Shown: in pieces, positions 35,398-47,328 of the stretch
Layout of the letters: the number at the start of each line of letters is the position of its first letter
Position numbering within the stretch: the stretch's first letter is position 1
NCBI GenBank assembly: GCA_025201345.1
Contig: JAIXMG010000004.1
Location: 930,001 to 994,000 of the forward strand
Direction: 5' to 3'
DNA from: Thamnidium elegans
Taxonomy: Eukaryota; Mucoromycota; Mucoromycetes; Mucorales; Mucoraceae
Length of the DNA: 64,000 bases
Notes under the pieces: generated by a model
What the model saw: the letters and a program-made list of their open reading frames with translations, nothing else
What the model was told of the DNA's origin: nothing
The model's database searches: none
Translations under genes and position numbers: made by a program

Positions 35398-37185
35398 TGA
35401 GAAACTATTATATATATAAACTGAACGAAAAAAGGAGCAAATAGATACTAGAAAAAAAAAATATAAACGCGCTTAAAAAACGAAAAAAAAAAAAAAAAAA
35501 GCGGACACTAAACTATGAATTTTTTGGGGTGAATAACTTTTCATATGACATTACAGCCTATATTATATAATGATTGACAGCGCGTTTACTGAACATATGC
35601 TTATCATATTATATTAAATGGTTTAAATATAGATTACGCACAATAAAGCATTTACAAGTAAATAATACTTTAGTATCTATGTAACAATGACGTTAAAAAA
35701 AGACAAATGATACTAAAGGGAACCCATCGGACAACACCCGGATTTGTCAAATGATTTTTTTGTACACAACTGCAGTCTCCTCCACTCACGCGTCAGCACC
35801 CCTAATTTTGTTAGGTTCAGCCTTGAACTTGGTTATTGTTTTACACAGATCTCCCACTTTTTTTTTTTTTTACTTTCGGACCAATTTCCACCAATTAAAT
35901 TTACCAAGACGTACCCACCATATTCGGTTGGTATGTGTCACACAACAGTAAGCGGGACTTTCTATTTTATTCCTTATCCTCCTTAAATCACAAATATACG
36001 TATAGATATATACACCAAGTTCGGTAAGAAATAGTTTTCTGTGATGGTATAATATAATTAACTAATTCTATATATTTTATTAGGAAATATTAAAAAAAAA
36101 TCAGATCTTTAAATAGAAGAATTTTAGTGCTTGGGTGTGTAACGGAAACCAATAAGAATTAAGAATATTGAGAATAGTTGGGAAAGCTGGAAGCTGCATC
36201 AAGTACAGAGTGTAACTACACTACTTTAGGAGGAGGGTATACTTTTCCCTTTTTATCAGATTTCAACACTGATATTTATGCAAAAAACAATTCAATTATT
36301 TTGCTTCAGATAGTATAGAATCATATATCAAGGCTTTCCTTTTAACTTTACAGAGTTTATATATTACTGGTCTTTATAAAAAAGAAAAAAATAGGTATAG
36401 ATACATCATCAAATACTTAAGAAGCAGACCAAAAAACATTTTAACTACAAAGACAAATAAATAAAAAGTAAATAGCTCTTAAAAAGGATTACACAATTGT
36501 ATTCTAAATGACGTTATAAAAATGGTTTTATAATTGCTTCTTTTTAAGTAATGCTTTTTTACTATAAATCAAAAGTAAATGACTTTGGTTTTTTCTAACA
36601 TATTAGTATCTGAAGTTAGTAATATTGCCTTAAATAGTCACCAAGACGAATATGTGTTACACTTTATTAAAAGTATTACAACAACAACAACAACAACAAA
36701 AAAGATCTATGGTAATGTTGTAGATCAATATCGGTGATTTAACAGGACAACTTAACCAATCAACAGTTTGTTAGTTGACACCATCTTAACTATCTCGCGA
36801 ATCAATAGCAAGGAGATGAAAAAAGTATTTTCTACATTTCGACATCTATCTATTGTTTTCTTACCCGTGAGAAAAATATGTCAAACTTTAACGTTAATGT
36901 AAAAAAAAAAAAACTCTTTAGCAATGATGATTCAAAGGTTAACTAGTTAGTTTTTTCGCAGTAAAGCCCAAAATCCTACAATATTATGCATATTCTGACT
37001 TGTAAAAATGTCTTACTTTCTGGGTCAATATATATAAAAAGAGAAGTTTTTTTTACTAGCACTAAAAACTCATCTCTTTTTTTCAACTCTACTTTTTTTT
37101 TTTTCCTTTTTTTTATATAGATAATCCGGGTCTCTGGCCACTTATTACTTACTCATCACTTTATATTCCCTTTTTCTTTTTTGCA
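35398..37185. other. 1.8-kb gene-poor region upstream of the amino-acid permease
   Basis: Divergent 5' region of EPT1 and the permease. No convincing gene. A 46-codon open frame at about 36579 (reads ILVSEVSNIALNSHQDEYV, ending with an ACA/Thr run) may be debris. A short ACA microsatellite lies near 36690. The length is unusual for this compact window and may hold nitrogen-control elements; none could be assigned. Confidence 0.4.
37029..37041 (+). promoter_or_regulatory. candidate TATA box of the amino-acid permease
   Basis: TATATATAAAAAG, about 145 bp upstream of the ATG, followed by a pyrimidine-rich stretch typical of fungal start regions. Confidence 0.35.
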
Positions 37186-38888
37186 ATGGATACCGAAAAA
37201 TTGAAGCACATTGATCATGGTGCAACTACTGCAATTGATTTACCTTCAGAAAATTTCGATTCATCATCTTCTGTATCAACAGCATCAACTCTTAAACCAA
37301 ACAATGGTTTAAGAAGAGGCTTAAAGGCCAGACATATTCAAATGATTGCATTAGGCGGCACAATCGGTAAAAAATTATATCTCAATATATATATATTCAT
37401 ATATACTCATTTTTTTTTTTTTTTGTAGGTACGGGTTTATTCATGTCCTCAGGTAAAGCTATCTCTAGCGGTGGTCCTGGTGGTGCCTTGGTTGCTTACG
37501 GTATCGTAGGTCTTCTTGTCTTCTGTGTTATGATGAGTTTAGGTGAAATGGCAGCATTTATTCCAGTTTCAGGAAGTTTCTCTCATTATGCTAAACGTTT
37601 TGTTGATCCCTCACTTGGTTTTATGTTGGGTTGGATCTACTGGGTTAATTGGTCAGTTGGTGTTGCTGTTGAATTAACAGGCGTTGCTATGATTATGGAA
37701 TACTGGGTCAAAAGTATTCCTAGCGTTATTTGGAGTATTATATGTCTTGTCATTCTTGTATTTATTAATGTATTTTCTGTCAAGGGTTATGGCGAAGTAG
37801 AATATTGGATTTCATTTGTCAAAATTATTACTGTCGTTATATTTATTATTGTTGGTATCTGTGTCGATACAGGTGCTGTTGGTGGTAATTATATTGGTGT
37901 TAGTAATTTTCATTTAGAAGGAGGTGCATTCCCATTTGGTTTCTTGGGTGTCTTTAATGTATTTATTACTGCAGCATTTTCTTTTAACGGCGTGGAAATT
38001 GTTGGTATTACTGCAGGTGAATCCGAAAACCCTCACAAGACTGTTCCTTCTGCCGTAAAGCAAGTATTTTTCCGCATTGTCCTGTTCTATATCTTATCCA
38101 TGTTGATTATTGGTCTTGTGATTCCTTATACCGACCCAGATCTCTTGAAAGGATCTGGTAATATTGCTGTTTCTCCATTTACTCTTGTATTTAAAAAGGC
38201 TGGTGCAAAATGGGCTGCAGATTTAATGAATGCTATTATTTTGATTACAATGATTTCTGCAGGAAACTCTGGTGTTTATTCTTCTAGTCGAACCTTATTG
38301 GCACTTGCGCAAGATGGTTCAGCTCCTAGTATATTTACACGTGTGAACCGATGGGGTATTCCCATTTATTCAGTTCTTGCTACATGTCTTATAGGATGTT
38401 TAGCTTTCTTGACAAGTTTATTTAGTTCAGGCGTTGTATTTAATTGGTTAACTGCTTTACCATCTGTTGCAGGTTTAATTGTTTGGGTGACTATTTCAAT
38501 TACACATATTCGATTTCGTAAGGGATACGAAGCGCAAGGCAGATCATTAAATGCGCTTCCATACGTTGCACCATTTTTCCCATTTGGAGATATATTTGTT
38601 ATTGTTGTTGGATGTATTGTCATTGCAGGACAAGGATATCAAACTTTCCTTCCTCCTATTGATCCCAAGAATTGTGTTTCATCTTATCTATCTGTTATGT
38701 TTTGTATTATACTTTACTTTAGTCATAAAATTTATAAGCGGCCTGCTTTTATCAAGGCTTCAGAAATGGATTTCGATACAGGTACTTTAAAGGATGATGC
38801 ATTGTCTATCAAAGAAGGTGAAGATTTACATCAAGATATTCCTTTATGGAAACGAATTTTAAAAAAGATATTCACTATACTTGCATAA
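37186..38888 (+). CDS. amino-acid permease of the yeast YAT (APC) family
   Basis: Two exons, 37186-37366 and 37429-38888; 546 aa. The cytosolic N-terminus (about 48 residues) ends with the family signature GLKARHIQMIALGGTIGTGL, its GT-GT split by the intron. Twelve membrane segments follow, with FSFNGVEIVGITAGESENPH, the conserved APC block after helix 6, and SSSRTLLALAQDGSAP in the helix 8 region. It should carry amino acids with protons at the plasma membrane; substrate range unknown. The C-terminal tail is short (about 45 residues). N-terminal lysines could be ubiquitination sites read by an arrestin/Rsp5 system, as known in yeast. Confidence 0.93.
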
Positions 38889-38979
38889 ATAAATAAAAAG
38901 GCCCCTTTTAATAATAAAAAAAAAGGTATTATATTATTATTATTATTATTATACATGAAAATGAGTTTTTATTTTATTT

Positions 38980-40110
<1,131 letters not shown>

Positions 40111-40494
40111 GACACAAAAGAGGTATATATAAATATATATATAAATGTTATTAATGAGAAAAAGAAAAAAGTTGAAAAAAAATAAAAAGGAAAAAAAAAG
40201 AAAAAAGGCAATAAAATATAAAAATATGGTTGGGTTTTAATTGCATGTCACGCCAACAGCTTGTTTTTCTCGTTCTTATTGTACTTCTGCAAATGACATA
40301 TCATTCCACCCTTTTTTTTTATTGTAGCACACTTCATATATATTTTTATATATTATTTTTTTATTTCAAGTATATATAATCTAATATTTTCTTTACAAAA
40401 AAACAAAAAGAAAAAAAGAAGAAGCCATGCGTGTTACATGTAATTTTTGTTTCGTTATTTAAACCGTCTCTAAAAAAAAACTCGATTATAATAT
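40111..40494. other. intergenic, no gene seen
   Basis: Between the Rab4 start and the bL12m stop; A/T tracts and TA repeats only. Confidence 0.4.
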
Positions 40495-41184
40495 TTATTC
40501 GAGAACAACAGTAGCACCAAGAGCTTCAAGAGCCTTCTTTAACTTTTCAGCTTCTTCCTTGGTAACACTTTCCTTAAGAACCTTGGGTACACTTTCAACA
40601 AATTTCTTGGCTTCAACCAAGTTCAAACCACACAAGTTCTTAACTTCACGAATAACCTTTGCCTTTGAAGCAGCATCTACCTTATCAATCTTGACGTTGA
40701 ATTCAGTCTTTTCAACAGGCTTATCTTCCTCAGCAGCAGCAGCAGGAGCAGCTCCACCAGCAGGCATAGCCATGGGCATAGCAATATCTTGAATGTTCAA
40801 ACGAGTCTATTATTTAAAAATAATCAATAAAAAAACTCTTTCCAAATATTCACTCTCTAAAATAAAATAAAAATCTCGTACCTTTAATTGTGCAACAAGT
40901 TCAGAAGTTTGCAATAAAGTTAAACCTTCAATTTGATCAACAATAGCCGCGATTTTAGGATCGGCAGTGGCACCGGAACCAGGGGTAGGAAGAACATCAG
41001 CAGACATGAAACGCTTAGCACACATGGTGGGAGCAGCAACTGACATGCTATGTATTATAATTTGGTTAGCAGTGGTTTCTTTCCTTTTTTTTTTCGAAAA
41101 AATAAACAATAAATCAAAAAAGACATGTCAAAAAAAAAATGCTTACCGAACAGATTGTCTAGCAGCGACAGAGGCTGAAGTCAT
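40495..41184 (-). CDS. MRPL12: mitochondrial ribosomal protein bL12m
   Basis: Three exons: 41184-41147, 41047-40882, 40806-40495; 171 aa. A basic N-terminus ([19 protein letters not shown]) acts as mitochondrial presequence. The N-terminal dimerisation part ([20 protein letters not shown]) is followed by an Ala-rich hinge ([16 protein letters not shown]) and the globular C-terminal domain ([58 protein letters not shown]). This matches bacterial L7/L12 throughout. It forms the stalk that recruits translation factors to the mitoribosome. Many upstream reading frames are noise; the model depends on two short introns with good GT..AG ends. Confidence 0.95.
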
Positions 41185-41954
41185 TAACTTGGAAGAAAAA
41201 CGAAGCTATTTTATAATACAAAAAGTTATTAAAAAACACGGTTTATAGAAACCAAAACTTCATGTCGTTAAATATTTACCATTATATAATGTGAAGGGGT
41301 GTGTGGTTTACTTAAAAGAAATACGGGGATACCTCACTCTCCGATTCAAGGGTAAAAAAAAAAGTAAAAAAAAAAGTCGAAAAAAACATTCAAATTCCGT
41401 TGCTGCAAAAACGGTCACTTTGTGACATCAATTTTTTTTACAAGTTACTAAGAAAGAGTGAGTGAATATTTGGGAGAAAAATTCAGGATATTTTTGGAAA
41501 TCCTTTTTGTATAAGTAACATATAAAAAGAGACATATTGTTGCGCTTTTTATTTTAAAAAGTTAAATGTATAGCAGTATATTTCCTTCTTCATTGTGACT
41601 TTTAACTCCGTTTATCTTAAGACTGTGATACGACTCTTTAGTTTCTGAGGGTTTTTGTCGGCTGGAAATAAAGTATACATCATTTATACAAATGTGATGT
41701 TATCATATATCAAGTTACATAAAATTATATACACCAATAATATTATCTACGTATTAATTAGATCTCTTTCTTATTATAAACAGCTATATAAACTAAAAAC
41801 AATTGTGTGCAAACAAGCTTTTACGTATTATAGTTTACTTATCGAAATAACACAATGATACAAGTAGTTTCAAATACACGTATAGACAGTTGTTACAACA
41901 GATTCGAGAGCATACTATAAAAAGCTTTGTTATCACCAACTTTTTTTTTCCAAT
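41185..41954. other. left border of second accessory block, no gene seen
   Basis: AT-rich sequence between bL12m and the Fanzor B relic; no exon or terminal repeat recognised. Confidence 0.4.
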
Positions 41955-44406
41955 AGATTTGCTGAAGATGTTACGCTTTCTTTAAGAGAAGGCTCTATCT
42001 TTTCTGAAGGTGCTGAATCTGTTTCGAGAGCGATGTCTTAAAAAATGAAGAAAAAAATCGAAAGAGCTACTTCTAAGGCTGCCGCTTTAAAAGAAGTAGG
42101 ACCAAAGTATGCTACTAGTAAGAAAAGAGCTTGTAAGGATTGTGGTACACTGGTACACGTAATTATGGCCAACAAAGTCTGTCGTCGTCATGAAGAGTAT
42201 TTGCGAAAACCAAAAAAAAATCTCGTTTTGTTATTAAAGCAAGTCTTAAAAATACTATTAATCTGGCTAACAATGAAGTCAATGCTTCATTTTGTGTAGC
42301 CATTCAAAAAGCTGTATCGCATTGCTTCTACCACTTCTTTGTTTGTAAATTTCTTTATTCTTGAACTCTTAAGTGCGGGTATGCCAATTCCTCCGTTGAC
42401 ACATACATTTCTTTATGACTTTGCTTCCCTTGTAACGAGTCTCGGATCTAAATCTTTGCCACATGTAGCAGAAAGTTTTAATTGTTTTACAGAGATGCTG
42501 AGTGATACTTATATTCCTGAAAGGTTTTATTCTCAAAGATTTACTACTGCCGTTACTGATATTATTAAAAGTTACTCATATCCATGTTGCCGATAACTAC
42601 AAGAAGAGATCTTTAAGATATTTTTTTACATGTTTATCTTCAACAAATTCCGAATTTCGCATTTCTTACTCGACGGCTCATAAACGAGAACTGGCCGAAC
42701 AGATATTTGATAGTATTTCAAACTATACTAGTATTAGTTATAAAGAATCTATGAATCTTACTGAACCTCAAAAGGCGATTATAACTAGACTGAAAAATGA
42801 AAGCGCGCGTTTGATGGGTCCATTACCATTAACCGCAGCTAATGTTGGAGCTGGACCTCATTTATACTTACCTCGGTTATATCATGTCCTATAAAGAATG
42901 GAACAAGTTGATTCTATTAAAGAACACATACCGGAAAAAAGAAGGCGAATAAAGGGTTCATACATAGAAAAGTAAAAGAGCTGGTAATATTGGTAGATCT
43001 TCCAAAAAACTTTAGAACACCATGTACAAGAAGCTATCAATATTAGAGCTGGTAAACCGAAGTTTGTAGCTCGAAACTTTACAAACGTAAATAAACTCAG
43101 TCGACCCAATCGTAATACTTATTAAAGAAGAACGCACCAAGATCTTTCCGTTGAAGAAAAGGCTTCCTTAGATCGCTTTGTACGAGAGACAAGAGATTCT
43201 ATTGCCGCTAATACATTCCAGCCTGAAAAGTACACTGATCCTAGAGGGGCTCGCTTTTTTTTACAATTATTCCTTTATATAGCGTGCAAATGCGTCATAT
43301 TCCTATTAATCGGCCGGCACTAGCAAAATTATTGCGGAATCATGGAATTGCCCAATATACCAGAAAAAAAAAAAAAAAAAAAAGTATGACACAGCTTTGC
43401 TGGGAGGCTTTTGATATGACTAAGATTGGATTTATATCTTTTGACCAGTTAAATAGTTCTGATAACAGAAAATGATTTACGGGTGCACTTCGTACTGATG
43501 GTGTTGAGCTTGAATTTATTTGTGATAGACCCGTTCCTGCTAACTCTTTACCCCTCACACCATCCGATGTTTCTTTAAAGGTTGACTTATCTTCTGCGAC
43601 TGTATGGGGAGTAGATCCAGGTTTGTGAGATGTGTTTGTTACTGCTGATGGTAATCCTCTGGAAAGGCATAGAATAAGAACAACTACAACTGCTGAATAT
43701 TATCAACTTGCCGGTTTTAAGAAAGCTACAATTACTCGAGGGAAGATTGGTAGAGTTGATGCTGAGGAAAGAGCTATTATTTCCGCTACGCCATCCTTAA
43801 AGACTAGCTCTTTAGATCTGTTTAATGCTGTTGCAATATAAATATTTTTTAATTCTGTTAATATAACTCTATATTATGACCGTGATTTAAAATTCAACAA
43901 GCTTAAATTTCGTAACTATATTAAAAAACAGCAAACACTCTCAGAAATATCCAAACGTCTAATAACTGGCAGTAGAAAGTATGACCCTACCAGACATATA
44001 ATGATTGAAGATAGTAACAAGAAGTGGAAGCAGCTTTCCCCTGGAGATGGACCAGAAGAATCAAACAAACCTGTTGTACTTGCTTTTGGCGCTGCCATGT
44101 TTGGTAACTTGAGAGGAAACGTACCTGCTCCTACCAAAGTCGTTAAAGACTCTCTCATTAAATTTGCTCGCGAAAGAAACAAAAAAGTATCAACTTATGT
44201 TGTAATGGTTGATGAATATCTGACTTCACAAATATGTCCTAGGTGCCAAACCAGAACAAACTTGAACGAAAAAACAGCTCCGGCCTAAAAATACACCCAG
44301 TACCCAAATGCTCTACTTGCGATACACGGTGGAATAGAAACCATATGGCTAGTATGAATATTCGTTCCGTTTTTCTTTATATGGCTCAAAATAACAACAA
44401 TCACTG
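41955..44406 (+). pseudogene. Fanzor (TnpB-like) relic B, apparently intronless, heavily decayed
   Basis: The coding trace starts near 41955 (DVTLSLREGSIFSEGAESV) and is carried by several frames: a Cys/His finger (ACKDCGTLVHVIMANKVCRRH), an N-terminal helical part (FILELLSAGMPIPPLTHTFL; KSYSY then VPHVADNYKKRSLRYFF), GALRTDGVELEFI (the TDG box), RuvC-I VWGVDPG (Asp at 43614), RuvC-II VVMVDEYLTSQICPRC (Glu at 44214), and RuvC-III CSTCDTRWNRNHMASMNI ending at TGA 44404-44406. The third catalytic Asp is replaced by Asn (44339-44341), and TGA at 43626 interrupts DPGL-DVFVTADG where Arg is expected. At least four frameshifts and several stops occur, so it cannot make a nuclease. No introns are needed to align it, unlike relic A. 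Confidence 0.75.
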
Positions 44407-45296
44407 AGAAGCCTTTAGGAGGACATAATCCCTCATCTTAACTTATATCCTTTATAACATTTGGATAACCCTTATTTACTTTCGGTAAGTTTTTTTTTCT
44501 TATAGCTTTTCTTTTTCTCTCTTTTTTTCTTTTTGAACTGTTTACTAACATATTTTTATATCAAATTTATCTCAAATTCTGTATTCAAACTTCCTCAATA
44601 ACTATATTTATCTTTTCTCAAAAACATTACCTAACTTTTCCCCAAAAATTTACTTATTTTTCTCAAAATAAAGTATGCTTATTTCGTTTCTTTTTAGCGT
44701 AAATAACCTAACTTTATATTGTAAGTTACTAATTATTATATTCAGTGTGATATCAACCGCTTTTTTAATTTTTTTTTCCGTTTTGCTTTGTATTCTTCTA
44801 ATCTTTGAAGTCTATTTTGGAGTGCTGTGGAAATTACTCTAATTTGGGTAGCTAGCTGCTGTTCAAACAGAGTTTCTGCGTTGGGTATCTGGTCTTTGTT
44901 GATTTTGAATACTAATTTGGAGTACAGTCTTAGTCTGTATACTTGGAACTTGCAAAGCTCTCACTTCCTAGCATTTCTTAATATTATTTGTTATTAAAAC
45001 GAAACAAAAGTAGCTCGATATCTATACAATATTACATTCGGGTGAATTACATTTGGGAAATAAGTGCTGTTATGTACGGTGTTTGCTTTAAACCTTATCC
45101 GTTTGTATGAATGCGGAGAGAAAAAAAACGCTAAAAAAGGAGGCAGAATAATCAATATAAAATATAAGCTCCCTTAAAAAATGCACATATATATATACTT
45201 ATTGGTGTATATAGTTAATTGATTAATAAAAATGATAAAAGAAAGAAAAGTGATTAATTCTTAAATACTTCTTAAATTGATAAAATAAGGAACTTA
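44407..45296. other. 3' flank of Fanzor B, candidate guide-RNA region
   Basis: About 890 bp with no ORF. Directly after the Fanzor stop, AGGAGGACATAATCCCTC (44417-44434) could form a short hairpin; in the OMEGA family the guide RNA is encoded at or beyond the 3' end of the nuclease gene (family knowledge). The rest is AT-rich with C/T tracts. Confidence 0.3.
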
Positions 45297-45842
45297 GAGC
45301 ATCCGCAGCGGTGCACTTAAAATAGCCACTACATTTAATAAGTGATTAATTCTAGTGACTTTCGCTCGCAGCGGTTGCATTAGAATAGTCACTTAATAAA
45401 TAATCATAAAATAAAAATTAAAAAAGTCAGTACATCTAGTGTGCACATTTCATCGACTTTCTTTTTTCCTTTTCCAAATTTTAATAAATTTTACTTATCA
45501 AATAATCAAGATGGATACCGAGCATTCTTAGCAAAGTGTTGCTTATACAATTTTTCATGCTCCCCTTCTCTATCGCGTTCGATGAATATTAATGTTCTGG
45601 TTCTTTTCTTCTGCCTCTCTCTCATTTCTCTTCTTTCTCTTCTTCAGCACAGAAAGCATAAGTGCATTGCGAATGCTTGATAACACTCGCGATTGATTGT
45701 TTTCTTCCTCAATAAGATGATAGATTAGTTTATGGTTGTTCATATCTGTATGCCAAGAGCAAATGCTCATCTAAAAATGTCACTGGATTCATTGTCCGAT
45801 GAAAAAATTAATCACTTATTAAGTGCACCGCTGCAGATGCTC
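45297..45842. mobile_element. PIF/Harbinger-like non-autonomous element (MITE) with TTA target duplication
   Basis: Terminal inverted repeats: left GAGCATCCGCAGCGGTGCAC and right, on the other strand, GAGCATCTGCAGCGGTGCAC; they agree over about 24 nt with one mismatch. Each end is flanked by TTA (45294-45296 and 45843-45845), the target-site duplication of PIF/Harbinger elements, and GAGCATC-type ends are common in that superfamily. Subterminal AATAAGTGATTAATT motifs also occur in inverted orientation. Inside, the minus strand has a 66-codon ORF (45770-45570) with a basic patch LKKRKKRNER, and a nearby frame reads EHEKLYKQHFAKNARYPS; these may be a transposase N-terminal remnant. At 546 bp it cannot encode a whole transposase. 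Confidence 0.75.
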
Positions 45843-45982
45843 TTACTTATCAAAAGATAACTAAAGCTCCTGAAAAAAACAATCAAATTGCAGTTGAAAC
45901 GAAAAAAATTGGTAAATTTTTAGCAAAAAAGAAAATGCTTTGTATTTTCGATTATTCATAGATAAACTTTTGGTTTAATCAG

Positions 45983-46230
45983 TCAAGCTCAACTCATAGA
46001 TTTTCTGAATACTGCATTTTTACCAGTAAACCCAAATAATGAAGAAGCTTATGCTTGCAAAAACTTAAGCATGAATGATATTCTAGGCGTTGTTTGGAAA
46101 TACGCGGATATTTTCAGTGAAAAATCTGCTTATGTATTTGATTGAAAGTGGAATAAAGAGAAAGTCCAATGATCTACAACAGAAAGTTTCAATACGCTCA
46201 CTCTATGTTTTAAAGGATGAGTATATCGGT
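45983..46230 (+). pseudogene. decayed gene fragment
   Basis: Reads QAQLIDFLNTAFLPVNPNNE, then LSMNDILGVVWKYADIFSEK and SAYVFD, then two TGA codons in the same frame within KWNKEKVQ and STTESFNTLTLCFKG. Composition is protein-like. The TGAs could derive from TGG by G-to-A change. No family recognised; it lies just outside the MITE and may be debris of another insertion. Confidence 0.35.
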
Positions 46231-47328
46231 AAGACATACAATAACCGTTCATAATTTTATTGGATCATAATTAACCTAGCGTTTACACTAAGGCGAGCCA
46301 GAGCGCTCACATCGCTTCGTTTATCGCTGCCACTAATCGGTATCGCTAGATTTATCGATGGCGTTAAAACACAGCGTTATCGTTTGAGTTTATTTAAATC
46401 CCAATAATTTTTGTCTATTAATAAAAAAAAAAGTATTACAGTATATATCGGATCCATTAAAAAGTTATGGAATAAAATAGTTATTCAATCAAACGGTAAT
46501 ATTAAGTACATTTTGTAATATAGATTTATTATATAAAAAAAAAGAATTATATGAAAAAAAAAAAAAATGCAATCTATTATTTGTATGTGGATTTTGTTGT
46601 TATTCTACATTGTATACATAAGAGGAGGATATTTGTATTTTATAGTTTGTTCTTATTTTTTATATAAATAAAAAGTAAATAGAGCACGGTCAACAACGTG
46701 AAAGATAAAAGCAGTACTCTTGAGAAATAAGCTATCAATGTATTGAGTAAAAAAAAAGCGTCAGAATACGGTGTAAGTTTAAATTTAAGTATATAGTTAC
46801 ATCATTAGAACCAAATTAGCCTGGCCGATAGCAAAAGGTCTTACAGTAAAGCCTTATATATTGGAAGTAGTAATAGAAATACTAAATAGATAAAGTATGG
46901 ATAATTTAGTGTTAGAGCTATTTAATTATAGTAAGCGACTATTCATCTTACCCGATTTCAAAAAATTGTGACATGACTGACATGACTGACACAAGATGTA
47001 CGAAGTCCAAGAACAAAAGAACTTTTATTTTATTTTGGGAAGTTTTATTAGCCGCACTTTTTTTTAAAAAAAAAACCGCCCTTTGGCATATCTGCTCATG
47101 TGTCAAACTTATTTTGTTCCAACTTATTTCGTGCAGGAAGTTCCTGAACGCGTAAATAGAACGTGAGTCAAGATCCCCCCCCCCCCCTAAGTTATTAGCT
47201 TTACGAAGACACAGTTTGGGTCAGAGTCAAAGAACCCCTTTTAAGTAGGTAATTAGAGGGACAAAAAAAAATTATGCTGACATCATTTTCTTATTCCGCT
47301 GGGAAATAAGGAGATTTTTATTTTAACT
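46231..47328. other. gene-free accessory region
   Basis: About 1.1 kb without a supported gene. It includes a patch at about 46278-46390 that is clearly richer in GC than its surroundings, and otherwise A/T tracts and a C11 tract near 47176. Confidence 0.4.

Noticed and set aside
43916..44182. 88-codon minus-strand ORF
   Set aside because: It is antisense to the RuvC-proximal part of the Fanzor B relic, which carries the recognisable motifs.
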